DNA of 64,000 nucleotides from Aspidiotus rigidus (Eukaryota; Arthropoda; Insecta; Hemiptera; Diaspididae): NCBI GenBank assembly GCA_035079385.1, contig JAVHKY010000011.1, positions 10,248,001 to 10,312,000 of the forward strand, read 5' to 3'. Shown piece by piece: positions 23,241 to 35,269 of this stretch (position 1 is its first letter; each line of letters starts with the position of its first letter). The notes under the pieces were generated by a model. It saw only the letters and a program-made list of their open reading frames with translations, ran no database searches and was not told where the DNA came from. The position numbers and the translations under genes were made by a program.

Positions 23241-23639
23241 CTGATTGCTATAGAAAGCAATATTATCGCGCTTATTTTAAAAGTATTGTACCGGTAACCA
23301 TTTTATTTTTTGGTTCTTCTGGCGAATGTTTATTTTTGTATAACAGCACAAACTTCTGTGATGATAGTTGTTAAAAATTTCAAACTTCATAGAAAAATTG
23401 AGGCTTCTTTAACGATGTTGAATGAGGAACGCAGGGAACCAGTTCTATGGGTCGAATTTGTCTTAGTCATGAGGTTTATAGGCTTATTAGAGAAATCACT
23501 ATTTAAAAAAATACTATAATAATTCAACCTCTAGGGTAGTGTGGAACGGAATTGCGGAAACACCAATTTTCCAAAATCTCCTTCTATCATATATTATGAC
23601 AATAATTCAGAATTTTCCAAGTCCTCCCTATAATATAAA

Positions 23640-23704
23640 GAAAGAAAGAAAGATAGAAAGAATAAAAAAATAATAAATAAATGAGAAATAAATAAATAAA
23701 TGAA

Positions 23705-23743
<39 letters not shown>

Positions 23744-23795
23744 AAAATAAATAAATAAAAAATAAATAAATAATAAATAAATAATAAATAAATAA

Positions 23796-23874
<79 letters not shown>

Positions 23875-23880
23875 AATAAA
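23640..23880. repeat. (AAAT)n microsatellite
   Basis: AAATAAAT repeats, interrupted up to about 23800 and nearly perfect from 23806 to 23873. The long minus-strand open frame across it is a product of the repeat. Flanking stretches (22150-25400 overall) hold no supportable gene. Confidence 0.97.
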
Positions 23881-25426
23881 GAAGTAAAAGTTTTTTGAAG
23901 TCCAGTTTGGCCGGACGTCGGGCGGCAAATTTTTCAAAAAAAAAAAAAAAAGAAGTAGAACAGATTGCCTGTTAAAATATTGGATCCTCGAGTATATGTC
24001 TCTTGTATTTCCGGGGCTGTGCCTAGCCTGGACCAAGGCCGGGCTCCAGATAATATTTCTTAATGACGTCATCAGACAAAGAAAAAACTATAATTAAAAT
24101 TAATAAATAAAATATCAAAGAAATTAAATCAGAAAAAAAAAAAAAATTATTAATAAAATTGTCAAAATTAAATTTAATTAAAATATAAAAATAAGCAATA
24201 CTTAAAAATGATATAAAAAATGAAATAAAATTAAACCTAATTTAAAAAATTATCGTAAAAAAAAATTATTAAATTAATTTTTTATTATTATTAAACCTGA
24301 ATCAAATTGATTAATCAATTTATCCCTTATTCTAGTCTTTTGTAGAGAGGGGCTCTTTTGACCCGCTCGTTCGCCTCTGCACCAGTATTTCTTAGGTTTA
24401 ATACAAGCCTTGTATACCGTATGTTAGGCCTATATTTGCCTACATGGCTCTCCCTGAAGTAAGTGAAGGTCATTCTTGACATCGTATTACGCCCCTAGTA
24501 AAGTTTTCAAGGCCCTAAATTAGGTCAAGATCATTTATGACGTAACCGATGATGTCATTCGTCTTACAAAACGCAAAAAGCATCTCGCAAATTTCCGACT
24601 GATCTGAACCCCAAAGACAAATACATGTCAGAAATTAGATCCATTAAAAAGATATCAATATGGAACAACAGTCCCTCAACCTTTTCATGCGAGATAACTT
24701 AGAATAAAGTGCATCGGTTTTCGTGTTAATGATTTTCTCATGATTGTTTCAGAGGGAGTTTGTTTAGCCGGATGTTTTCGAAAGCTGGGCAAGGAGAAGA
24801 AGCATTAAATGAATAAATCGTCAGCATTCTAATATCTAAGTATGAAGCTAGGGAATGGTACGTGAACGAGGAAGAAGTGGGTGAGACGAGTATGGCCTAT
24901 CCTGAAACAGGTTAGGATTACTTCATCGTGTCCGTCGGGAAGGGGGAGTTTGAATTTTTCAATAGATCGGAGATTGTTGGGTTAGAAATCAAGCCAGGAG
25001 ATTAAGGAGTATTAATAGGATTCGAAGTCATTTGTGTGGGATTAAGACTGACATGTTATGGAAAGTGAACGCAGTTTTCACAACTTCAACTCAGAATTGA
25101 GGAAAACAGAAACGCCCGAGCAAAAAGAGACCGACGGAATCGTTTTCAGTGTGGGAATATCTAAGCCTACTTTAGAATCGTAACTTCTATTTTGACGTCA
25201 TTGAAACACTATTGAATATACTCTCGTGACACTCAGAGTCACCTGAAAACTTTGGAAACATCAAGAATAGTAATGAGAGTTCGACATTGGTGTTCAACTT
25301 TTTTCTCGAGAGTAACTCAATTTTGCTCCTATAATTTTCCCCGTTATTCTGAGTTTTGGTATTTACAGTAATATAATTGAACTTCACACGTATTCAAAAT
25401 TTTATTTCTTCACCTCAGTCCTCGAC

Positions 25427-27358
25427 TCAAATATCAGAAAATTCTAGCGAATCATGAACAGCAAACGTTGCATTTGGGTCGATACGTCTTTCGATCAATT
25501 CAGACGGAGTCAATAATCCGTCGTAACCAGGAGAAAAATGTGTCGATCCTCTTCCACCAAAGTTGACCACTCTTTGAATTCCTATTCCCAACATTATTAA
25601 CAACCCATTGACAGCGTTCAGATGGAATACCGAATCCACTCTGTCACTATTTTTCGACGACGACACTAAAGCGGTGGGAATCCTTCCGACAAATCCTGCT
25701 ACAGAATTGATTATTGAGTAGTGTTTGTATGCAGAATTGTGAGCAGGTGCTACGAATTCAGTATCTCTTCGACGACGTGTATGGCGATTTTTTTTCGATT
25801 CTAGATACTTGACTACATCCACTTTGCCTTTATTGATACTTTCGGTGAGCGGCGTAGAACCGTCATTATTTTTCGCATTTACGTTAAGACCTTTCTCCTC
25901 TACGAGATATTTAACCACGTCCAACGCACCATTTTTTCCGGCTGCGTGCAATAAGGTATTTCCGTAATTATCTTTTTGGTGTACGTCAGCTTTCTTCTCG
26001 TCAATAAGATACTTCACCACGTTCAAGTGACCGCCTTGACCAGTCATTCCTTCAGCAGCGTAGTAAACGGGTGTACGACCGTCGCTCTGTTTCGCATTTA
26101 TATCGGCCCCTCGATTCACGAGCTTTTTCACTATATCTAGATACCCTCGAATAGTGGCTTTATGTAAACACGTCTTGCCCCACTTATCAGCAATACGAAA
26201 ATCAGCGGATTTTTCTTCCAGCAAATATTTAAAAATAGCCATCTTGTTTCTTTGAATGGACTCCGCTAAAGGAGTATTACCTTCGTTATCTTCTATGTTA
26301 ACGGACATACTTTTCTTCTCGATCAAGTATTTGACAATATCTAAATGTCCTTGCCACTCTGCCGCGTGTAACAGAGAATTTCCCTCCGCGTCCTTTTGAT
26401 AAATGTCCGCTTTCTCCACGTCTAAAAAATACTTGACAATGTCGAGGAAACCGCTATCTACAGCCACATACACTGGTGTTCTTCCTTTTCCATCCAACGC
26501 GGTTGGATCCGCTCCCCTATCTAACAATAATTTCACAACTTGTATCCGACCATGCTCGCTGGCGATATGCAAGGCTGTCCTTTTGTTAACGTCAACTGCA
26601 TTCACATCAGCTCCCTTTTTCAAAAGATAGGATATTACTTCGAGGTGACTGTTTTCGGCGGTTGCTGCAAGTGGAGTAGCTGGTGCCTTGAGATTGGGAC
26701 CTTTTGAATCGACGACCAGACACCCTCCGCAAGCTGCCCGATGTAGAACTGCCCAACCGTATTGGTCGGTGGAGTTTACCGCTGTCTTTTGATTCTCGAT
26801 AAAATATCTCACGATATTTGTGTGACCTTCTTCCGCAGCTTGGAAAATATCGAGATGAACCTTCTGCTCGAGGAGGAAGTACTCGATCAAATTCATATGA
26901 TTATTCGCTGCAGCCAGATGTATGGGCATTTCGCCTTTGGCATTCTTCTCCAGTACTCGAGCTCCTTTTCTAACTAGATACTTGGTCATCTCTAGATTAC
27001 CGTACTGAGCAGTTTTATGCAAAGGGGAAAATCCTTTTAGTTTATCTTTCACATTGATGTCGGCACCGTGCTCTACTAAGTATCGAATAGTGTCTGAGTT
27101 GACATTGGGTTTATCTACGGCCCAAAGTAGGGCGCTGAAGCCCCATTTATCGAGTTTATTCACAGTAGCTTTTTTCTCGATGAGATATGTAATAACGTGT
27201 AGGTGTCCGTTGGCGCAAGCTTTCATAAGCGCCGTTTCACCGCTTACCATGTGTGTGTTGCAGTCGACCTTCTTTGTAGATATCAAACGCTTGACCGCCA
27301 CGAGATCACCTTTCGCCGCTGCTTCGAATATGGTGATATTGCGAGCATTATCTTCCAT
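25427..27358 (-). CDS. ankyrin-repeat protein with tetrabasic site and hydrophobic C-terminal domain (latrotoxin-like C-terminus, tentative)
   Basis: Uninterrupted frame of 643 codons from ATG at 27358 to TAA. Residues from about 9 to 525 are ankyrin repeats (recurring G-TPL--A---GH--VVKYL---GADVN, roughly fifteen units). Around residue 528 comes RHTRRRR, a furin-type basic cluster, followed by 112 residues with a hydrophobic run (NAVNGLLIMLGIGI). Latrotoxins have the same order: ankyrin array, basic cleavage site, helical hydrophobic C-terminal domain. They also have a long helical N-terminal domain, which is absent here, so this is a resemblance and not an identification. A frame upstream to 27550 stays open, but a good acceptor (TTTCTGATTGCAG) lies just before the chosen ATG, suggesting a 5' UTR intron. 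Intronless coding in a genome of short exons suggests lateral or retroposed origin. No signal peptide. Confidence 0.8.
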   Translation of the reverse strand: MEDNARNITIFEAAAKGDLVAVKRLISTKKVDCNTHMVSGETALMKACANGHLHVITYLIEKKATVNKLDKWGFSALLWAVDKPNVNSDTIRYLVEHGADINVKDKLKGFSPLHKTAQYGNLEMTKYLVRKGARVLEKNAKGEMPIHLAAANNHMNLIEYFLLEQKVHLDIFQAAEEGHTNIVRYFIENQKTAVNSTDQYGWAVLHRAACGGCLVVDSKGPNLKAPATPLAATAENSHLEVISYLLKKGADVNAVDVNKRTALHIASEHGRIQVVKLLLDRGADPTALDGKGRTPVYVAVDSGFLDIVKYFLDVEKADIYQKDAEGNSLLHAAEWQGHLDIVKYLIEKKSMSVNIEDNEGNTPLAESIQRNKMAIFKYLLEEKSADFRIADKWGKTCLHKATIRGYLDIVKKLVNRGADINAKQSDGRTPVYYAAEGMTGQGGHLNVVKYLIDEKKADVHQKDNYGNTLLHAAGKNGALDVVKYLVEEKGLNVNAKNNDGSTPLTESINKGKVDVVKYLESKKNRHTRRRRDTEFVAPAHNSAYKHYSIINSVAGFVGRIPTALVSSSKNSDRVDSVFHLNAVNGLLIMLGIGIQRVVNFGGRGSTHFSPGYDGLLTPSELIERRIDPNATFAVHDSLEFSDI

Positions 27359-27639
27359 GGTCCTGCAATCAGAAAGCATTGATTGAAATACTGATACAGT
27401 ACGTGAACTATCGAGGATCGGAGAGGAGGGAGCGCGGAAAATAGCCAGAGCCAGGGTGGAATCTGTACCAGTCTCAGTGTCTGATGTGAATAGAAATTGA
27501 AAGACCATCATCTGGCAAAGGTGCAAGGAGTCCTCTAGGGTACGAGCCATAACGAGTGCAAAGGTAAAAATAAGCGACTCGACGAAATGAAAATCGACAG
27601 CAAATACACCAGCGAAAATCAGGATTGAACAAGCGAGTC

Positions 27640-27965
27640 ATGAGACTGTGAGTCATACTAGTAAACTGGTTCAACCAACTCTTCGTCGGGAATGTATCTG
27701 GTGAGTAACGTCGCATCGGCGTTGTATCACCGAATTATTTCGATATGCTCCTGAGCAATGCGCTTGGAGGAGGATCTCTCACTGTGGAGGAAGTTCTCAG
27801 ACCCTTCTCTAAAACTGTGACCGCTGTTGGTTAGGTGGTCTGCAAAGACCGATTCACCCGAATTTCTCTTTTCCTATGCCTTCCTGTGTTCAGCCACTTT
27901 CATATCAAGCTGGCGACCGGTATGTCTCACCTACACAAATACCGTTACAATCCCTGCAAGCTATA
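27640..27965 (-). mobile_element. Penelope-like element, GIY-YIG endonuclease remnant
   Basis: Minus strand reads CRDCNGICVGET, a variant of the 'C..C...YIGET.R' core, then sequence corresponding to SLQTT...AVTVLEKG and RYIPDE-like parts in other frames. Frameshifted and dead. It lies just upstream of the ankyrin gene in the same orientation. Confidence 0.65.
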
Positions 27966-28869
27966 AACGATTAGAAAATACTCTTTTGAGAACTTACGAT
28001 TATTGTTTAGGCAGCAAAATGTTGGAATTCTTTATAACAAAAATACTATATTTAAACCAAAGAAAAATAAAAAGAACACTTCGAAACAGCGTAGTTTATT
28101 ACAGGATTATTGAGAAGAAATTAGGGCGTAATTATTATCTGCAAAAAGTTTTATCAGTGACGAATTCAACTCTGCTATTTCAACAGTGACCAAAACCAGT
28201 ACTACACTAATGATAATTGCGACCAGAAAATATGCGAAAGTATCAAACTGCGAAGTAAGCAATATCAGTTTTTCAAGGAAGTCGCGAAAAAAAAAATATA
28301 TATATGGATGTATGCATAATATTAAGCTTGTTCTAGTGCACAGCGATAAAGATGTCATGATTTTTCTTCCCAGTTGGTAGTTGTATGGAATTACGCGTCG
28401 AGTATTACAAGTATGTATTTCGCAGACGCAGAAACATAAATCAATTTTTGGAATAGTATTATATAGAAAACTTAGTACTATCAATATATCTTAGTTTTTA
28501 TGAGATGATTCTGTCTCTGGTAAATGAGACTTCATTCGTGCTATATAGTCCGAAGAATTCGAATTGCGTATCTCAAGGCTTACCAAAGCACCCAAATATT
28601 TGAAAACACATCCATTAATTTCTTCCAGTATCAAATTGTCAACTTTTATCTGAAAATCTTCTAGTTTCTATGTCTTGTAGCTTGATAATAAGAACCCTCC
28701 CAAATTACCTCCGTCCTTTATCTTGCACAACTCGAAAGTTGAAATTCTACCAAGTTCTTCTCCTTAATCACAATTTTCCGAAAAAACGGCGGATGGTGGA
28801 CATTTTTCTTAAACAACAAGTTCCGAATAAGATAGTTTCTTGTAAGTTTTATCCCCCTCTTCCCCCTCT

Positions 28870-31230
28870 GAAAGACAATGGAATACCTTCACGTCCTATG
28901 TAAGGTCCATGTTCCCGGTCTCCATCTTGGAATTTCGTATCATGGCTGTCATAATTTTGTCCACATCTTGTTGAATGTTGTCCAGCAAATTTTAAATTTT
29001 ATTCGCGTACCGTTTCCTCGCTTGGGTGGGTTGGAGAAATGCTGCCGCCCCATCTATCAATTTCCGATCGAAATTGTTGTTATAAATTTGTTCACATTTT
29101 GTTCAATTTTTTTCGAGATACATCAGATTCTTTTCACCCATCATTTCCTACCACATACACTAACATTCTGGAACCCAAAGAAATGTACACTCTCCCCGTC
29201 TCTCATCATTGAAATTTCGATCGAAATTGACCGATTATTCTCCAACCATTCACATTTTATATTTTGAGACGCACGGAAGAGTTTGAACATTAAATTTTGA
29301 AGGCCACTCCCTCTCCCAGTGTTACCAAAAAGATGGTTTTCTAAGGTGGACTTGCGATGAGAGATCGGTGTGAGCCCCTAGTTTGATTGATGTGAGCAAA
29401 CGTGTGGAGCTCTCGTTGTTCCTAGCCATGGAGGGAAAAAAACCAAGAAGATAGTCTCCTGTTGTGGACTCGCGATTAGAGATCGGCTACAGCCCCGGGT
29501 TCAATTGGACCGGATAAATAGGTGCGTGAAAACTCTCGTTATTTAAGGCAATGGAGGGAGAGATATCTAAAAGGTTGTTTTTGGTTGCGTGCTCGCGGTC
29601 AAAGACCGATTGAGGCCTTGCTATGATCGAAACAGGCAAATGTGCGGCAATTCTCATTGTTTCAGGCGATAGAAGAAATGTTCCCAGGGTACTCGTTTTC
29701 TCTTGCGCGCCTGATGTGAGAAATCGACCAGGACGCCGTGTTTGATTCGGTCGGGCAAACGTGCGTGAAGATACAATGTAACTCAAGGCAAGAAACCAGC
29801 TAACAGACGGTAATTCTCCTTGTTCTAGGCAAAAGAATTTTAATGTAGTGAGACGTCGGAAAATTCACTTTCCCCGCCTAGCATGACGATAATTGCGATA
29901 CAGTCTCACTTTTTGAGATGAACCAGGGGCGAGACTGATTTTTTGCCGTCATTTCACGATGAAAGGATTTATCGCAATCATAAAATCAAAATTTTTGGAC
30001 CTTGCCTTGCGGATTTCTTACCATAAGTATGTCGCGGGAGACACGCCCCTATACAATGAGAGTTTTTGCGCATTTGACCAGCTCAATTGAACGAGGGTCA
30101 CTCATCAATCTCTCGCCGCGAGACCACTGCAGAAAACGAGCATTCCCTTTCTTGAAACAACGAGAATTTCCGCCCATTGCTTCGATCATAGTGGGGCATA
30201 GTTCCCTTTGGCCGCAAGTCCACAAGATCCACAACAGAAGAGGAGCTCCCTCCATCATCTTAGAAACGAGAATTGCCGCAAATTTGCCCAGCCCGATTGA
30301 ACACGGGGCTGTAGGAGCCGACCTCTCACCGCGAGCCCACAATCGAATTCAAGCTTCTAGGTACCACCCTCTCCATCGCCTGAGACGACCAGATTTGCTG
30401 CATGTTTGCCTGCTTCGAGCATAGAGAGGCTGTAGTTGACCTCATACTGCAAGCACGCAGTAACAACAAGAATTTCCTCACGTTCAACCGCCTCAATCAT
30501 AGCGGGGCCTTACTCGATCTCTAACCGCAAGCACACTAGAGGAAGCAAGTCTTCGGTAACATTCCGTCCATCCCCTTAAGCAACGAGAATTCCATACATT
30601 TGCCTGCATCGATCAAAACTAGGGGCTCTGACTGATCTCTCACCGCGAAATCACAACAAAAAATGAGCTTCTGGGTACCATTCCCTCCATCGCATAATCA
30701 ACATGATTTGCCGTAAGTTTTTCTGACCTGATCGAACATGCCCTTGTCATAATGTTCAGCTCGGAAGTCGGAAGTTCTCCATGTCTAACACCTGTCATTT
30801 ATAGCTTTGAAGTGGGAAGTCATTAGTCTTAGGTCAGTTTTAGCCAGATGGGGCACGGCGGGGACCCCGGAGTTTTCAGAAAGGACCCCCATAGAACACT
30901 TGGAGCTCGAAATTCCATTCAAATTGGGAAAGGGAGTAGCCTTCAAAATTGATTTTCAAAATCTACTTCCATGGATCCCAAAATATAAAATTTGATTAAT
31001 TGGAAAATGATCGGTGAGTTTTGATTGAAATTTTAAAGATGAGAGACGGGGGGAGTGTACGTTTCTTTGCGCTCCAACATTTCAGGGAAAGATATGTAAA
31101 AAGAATCCAATGCTTCCTGGAAAAAAATTGAACCAAATGTGAACAAAATTTTGGCATTAGTCACGATGCGAAATTCCGAGATGGGACCTTTCTAAGTGAT
31201 CGCTATCAAGAAGTCAAGGATACCTCCTAA
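28870..31230. mobile_element. foldback-like element with long imperfect inverted arms
   Basis: The left arm (28870-29830) and right arm (30040-31230) are inverted copies. Examples: GGTCTCCATCTTGGAATTTCG near 28917 pairs with CGAAATTCCGAGATGGGACC near 31170; TGTACACTCTCCCCGTCTCTCATC near 29185 pairs with GATGAGAGACGGGGGGAGTGTACG near 31038. The inner part of each arm consists of units of about 120 bp (GCGAGAGATCGG...GTTTGATTG...GGCAAATGTGCG...CTCGTTGTTTCAGGC). A spacer of about 200 bp lies at the centre. Long inverted arms with internal tandem repeats are the hallmark of foldback (FB/Galileo-type) elements. No protein is encoded. Confidence 0.6.
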
Positions 31231-31639
31231 TCTTCTTGCTGCTCCATTTGAAGACAATCTTTAAGGTTGTTGCTCTACAAATTGGACCAATCAGATTACA
31301 GAAAATCTCTATTTTTCACTTCTGATTATTTTAAAAATTTGAAAACTTCTTTAGCCTGGATTAGGGCCTTGGAGAGAAATCCGCTCCTCAAGCGATTACG
31401 CAAACGTTTGACCATGCCACGATTCTTGAAAAATAAAATTCTCTTCGAGGGACTTGAAAATTGAGTTTCATAGTGAGACTTTCCTCCAATAGTTTACATC
31501 AAATAAGGTTCTTTTATTTCAAATAAATTTCTGTTCGTATATCATAGCAGCTCGGAAAAATAAGACGATCGCTCCAGGCCTCTTGCAAGAGCAAATTTTT
31601 TCACATATGGGCTGAAATTTTGTTTTTACTCTTCATTAT

Positions 31640-32050
31640 TATAGATGCAGGGAATTCCGAGACATTCCAAATAAATTATGTGCGGTATTTTTTTTTTTTT
31701 TTTTTTTGGGGGGGGGGGTCCAGCCAAGTCTCACCAAAACTCACGTGAGGGGGTGCCGACAAATCTCACGTAATTTTTTTCTCACACAAATACATTCTAA
31801 AATATTGCTAAGCTAGCTTAAATTTATTAAAAAGTAGTCCTTTTTGAATAGGTATAAGATGTGATCAAGAAAATTACGTTTTTTTAAATAGATAAATGCG
31901 ATTAAGCACAGATAAATGTATTCAAAGCAAAAATACACATTTCGGAAAATCTCACGCGTGATAAGAGACGCGGAGGGGGTCAAGGCAAATCTCACGATAT
32001 TTCACCAAGGGGGTGGGGGGGTTTCGACAAATCACAAGAATTGCCTTACA
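31640..32050. repeat. CTCACG-rich repeat with T/G homopolymer runs
   Basis: A run of T followed by a run of G at about 31687-31718. Then AAATCTCACG/CAAATCTCAC words recur at about 31724, 31768, 31948 and 31988, twice followed by GGGGGTG. It looks like a degenerate repeat pair; nothing coding. Confidence 0.5.
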
Positions 32051-32562
32051 TAATTTATGAACGCCCCTTGCACGCGCACCTTTTTCAGGATTGGTCAGTG
32101 TTACAACAAACGGGATATTAATGGAACTGAAAGTTGTACGTCATTTCATCACAGAGGGAGAAAAGACTCCTCTTCAAAAGCTTTAGCTCATAAAATTATT
32201 TGACAATGCGTAGGTATCCATTCAGTCAAGATAGCTTTAACCATTCCATTATATGTAGCAAAAGCTGAACGTTCATCAGTGTTGAAATGAATGCTACACG
32301 TATGTTGGGTTCCTAGACTCGCAAAGTTCACTCGTTTCGGGTGCGAAGATATCTTTATCGATATTGGAGTCGAAGTGGAACGACTCAAGTTTCAGCTGAA
32401 AACGAAATGATAACAGATATTGATTTATCTCTTCACACTTCGCTGAAGAAAGAAAGATATTTTTGTATTCCATCTACAAACAATGTATACGAGGCGAGTG
32501 ATGATTTGGTCTTTCCTCATGAATGGTTTGCGAAATTTTGTTCTTACGTACTTCCCTTGGAC

Positions 32563-33260
32563 ATGTCTACAAAAGTTTTCGTATTTCTATGTTGCTTGAC
32601 AAGCGTAATCAATGACGCTTTATGTGAGTAAATGATGGAAGCAAAGTATACTTTTTAGGACTCGTCTCTACGCTAGGATGAGAGTCGAAAATTTTATACA
32701 CCCCATGACATTTTGATTCATTTTGTAGGCGGTCGTGGGAATAGCCAAACGAGTTTTCCTTATTGCATTGTCCACGGTGAAACAATCCAGTTCGGTAAAA
32801 TCCTGAAACACGTTGAATCATGCACAGTATACAAATGCAAGAAAGGAACAAGACCGATAGTTGAGACGCACAAGTATGAATTTTTTATTGATTACTAAAT
32901 CACGTATAAACACGCTTATCGCCTTACATGAAAACTTATACGTATTCATGACTGTCAATCTTTTCTATAACCGTTATCGTTTTCAAGTGTGTCAACAAAT
33001 CGTTGAAGTTCAATGGCCGAAGTTTAGAAGAGATGAGAAAAATGCATACCTAAATTAATAGGCCCAATGAGAATACAAATGATCCCAAAGACTTGAATCA
33101 ATAATCTTTCAAGCTTACGCGTCGTGGAAAATTTAAGTACACGTTTAGTATTTTTCGGAGTCAATTGGTACAATATTTTGTTCGCAGATGTAAAGGCATC
33201 GACCAGCTAGTATATGTGGATTACTTCAATTGGTGCGTTTTGAAGGGTTGTCAGACATGA
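32563..33260 (+). CDS. small secreted six-cysteine protein (SVWC-like), gene 3, three exons
   Basis: Exons 32563-32623 (signal peptide MSTKVFVFLCCLTSV, phase 1), 32729-32873 (phase 2) and 33188-33260 give 92 codons plus TGA. Exon 2 contains YC-x18-C with SCTVYKC, and exon 3 reads KCKGIDQLVYVDYFNWC then C-x4-C. The spacing is that of genes 1, 2, 5 and 6, so the exon assignment is firm although the acceptor of exon 2 is TTTTGTAG. No fourth exon was found; the chain stops two residues after the last cysteine. Confidence 0.7.
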
Positions 33261-33769
33261 GATAATTAGAGCAGCGGATATTAAACGAAGATGGAAATTC
33301 AAAACAAATTTTTGTATATTTCACTTACTCGCGTAAAAAAATTTTTTTGTGCTTGTAAGTCTTAAGAATTTACATTACAGAGTTCTTTCCGTTGAAAACT
33401 ACCTCATTGATTCCTGCGAGTGGAACGAGATTTGATTCTGGTCCGGAACAACATGAGGAATGCAATGTGGAAAACTGAGATGTCATGTTCTTGAAACAGC
33501 TATTCGTACTTCATCACATACACAAGCTTTTGACTGAAATTTGTTTCATTATCGATGTCACGACTCTGTAAAATGATTCCATAAATTGAAAATGTCACGG
33601 TTTTTTTCCTGACGCCGAGTCAAGAAATTCCTGCCTCCACTATAAATTTTTCTTGATAAAGTACAAACTTCTATTGAGGGAAGGAACTCTTCCCAGACTC
33701 GTAGATTTTCTTGAATTCGTCTGTTTCTATTTTCCTATATCAGAATCAGGAAAAATAAAAACGATTATA

Positions 33770-34230
33770 ATTCAGCATTTAAAAAAAAATATGAGAAAAA
33801 ATTTTGAAATGTATCTTCGGACCCAGATTGGAGCAGGCCTTAGAATATCTACTATTTTTCTCACCTTTTGGATCAAATTGATGGAAGCGATTCTTTTCGG
33901 TTCTTGTTCTTGAAGTAAATCAATGAACGCGGGCCTTTTCGCTTGCGGTTCTTGGAATCGAGAATACCTACCGGTTTCAGGACTAGTTCCGGTAGGTGTC
34001 TGGCAAAAAGTCACAGGGGTGGTGAACTGCGCCATGATGTATGGACAGTATTTTTTTTAAATATGATAAAAAATCTTGGAATGTATCTTCGGACCCAAAT
34101 TGAAGCAGAGCTAAGAATATCCACTATTTTTCTCAGAGTCCAGTTCTTGGATCAAATTGATAGAATTGGTTCTTTACAGTATCTGGTTCTTAAAGCAAAT
34201 CAATGAAAGCGGTCCTTTTCGGTTCCGGTT
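33770..34230. repeat. direct duplication of ~150 bp (TGTATCTTCGGACCCA block)
   Basis: The block ATATGA.AAAAA..TTGGAATGTATCTTCGGACCCA...TTTTTCTCA...GATCAAATTGAT...GGTTCTT occurs at about 33789-33910 and again at 34060-34195. It is non-coding and merges downstream into GGTTCT-rich sequence. Confidence 0.7.
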
Positions 34231-34649
34231 CTTGGAATCGATAATACCTATCGGTTCCAGGACCAGCTCCGGTTAGTGTCTGGCAAAAACTGATCTATGC
34301 CGTCATCACATCATGACGTCACAGCTGTCGTTGAACTGCGCCATGATACATATCTAGTCGCAGGAGGACTCGAAAAATTTCAACTTTTGCGCCACATTTT
34401 ATGACAGTAGAGGGACTTGGAAAAAAATATCAATCTCTCAGCCAAATATAGCTGAAGGTTCAACAGGAAACCTGTTCTAGGGGGCAGAGAGCAGCAGAGC
34501 GACTTGGAAAAATCTCGACTGTCAAATCACAGTATAATATGGTAGAAAGAGACTTGGAAAGATTGGACTCTTCGAGACTCCGCAATTCCAAACTCAGTTC
34601 TCAATACCAAAACCATGCGACCCATAGAACAGGTTCCCTGCCTTCCTCG

Positions 34650-35100
34650 TTCAACTCCGTTGAAGAACCCGTCGTTTTTTCGGTTCTGGTTCTTGAAAAC
34701 AAGAATATCGCTTTCAGAACCAGTTTCAGTTTTGGTTCTTAGCTCTGGGAAAAAACTGACAATGAAAAGTCATTTTTTAATGGATTTTTTTGGTATTGGT
34801 TTTTCCAGAAAACGAAAAATTTAAAGAAGTGGTTACGGCTCCGTTTTTTGGAACTGAGAATACTGGTTTTAGAACCGGTTCCTATTTCACTTTTTAGCCT
34901 TGGAGAAAAAGAAAAAAAAAAAAAAAAAAGAACTGGCACCAACAATTTGGAACCAATTTTTTTAATGGTTCTTTTCGGTTCCAGTTCTTAAAGCAAATCG
35001 GAAGCGGTTTTTTTTGGTTTCGGTTCCCGAAGAAAATCAAGGGAAGCGGTCGTATTTGGTTACGGTTCGCGCAACCCGAGCGGTTCTGATTCTCAGCTCT
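34650..35100. repeat. degenerate GGTTCT/GGTTCC-rich minisatellite
   Basis: Repeated variants of TTTTCGGTTCCGGTTCTTG and GAACCAGTTTC in both orientations, with a poly-A run near 34917-34929. Low information; open frames through it are not genes. Confidence 0.6.
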
Positions 35101-35269
35101 GGATTGAAGATTAATATTTCAGCATTGGAACAAGACAGTCAGTGTATATTCTACCTCCCTTTGAGCTTTGTAACTGTTCGAGCTAGGGGCAACGCAAATC
35201 GTGACAGAATTATCATGATGAATGCGGAGACCTGGAACAGAAGATCAAAATACTTGAGGACTCAACAAA

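Noticed and set aside
23587..24072. 161-codon minus-strand open frame
   Set aside because: It is the (AAAT)n microsatellite read as FIYLFIYL repeats.
27359..27550. N-terminal extension of the ankyrin frame (64 codons)
   Set aside because: An acceptor site lies four bases before the chosen ATG and the extension has no ankyrin or signal sequence; it is probably intron or UTR.
28107..28484. 125-codon minus-strand open frame with a hydrophobic stretch
   Set aside because: No splice context, paralogue or motif; AT-rich DNA easily gives such frames.
29460..29830. Series of tRNA genes suggested by GGTTCAATTGG words
   Set aside because: No acceptor or anticodon stems around the words; they are parts of the 120-bp repeats of the foldback arms.
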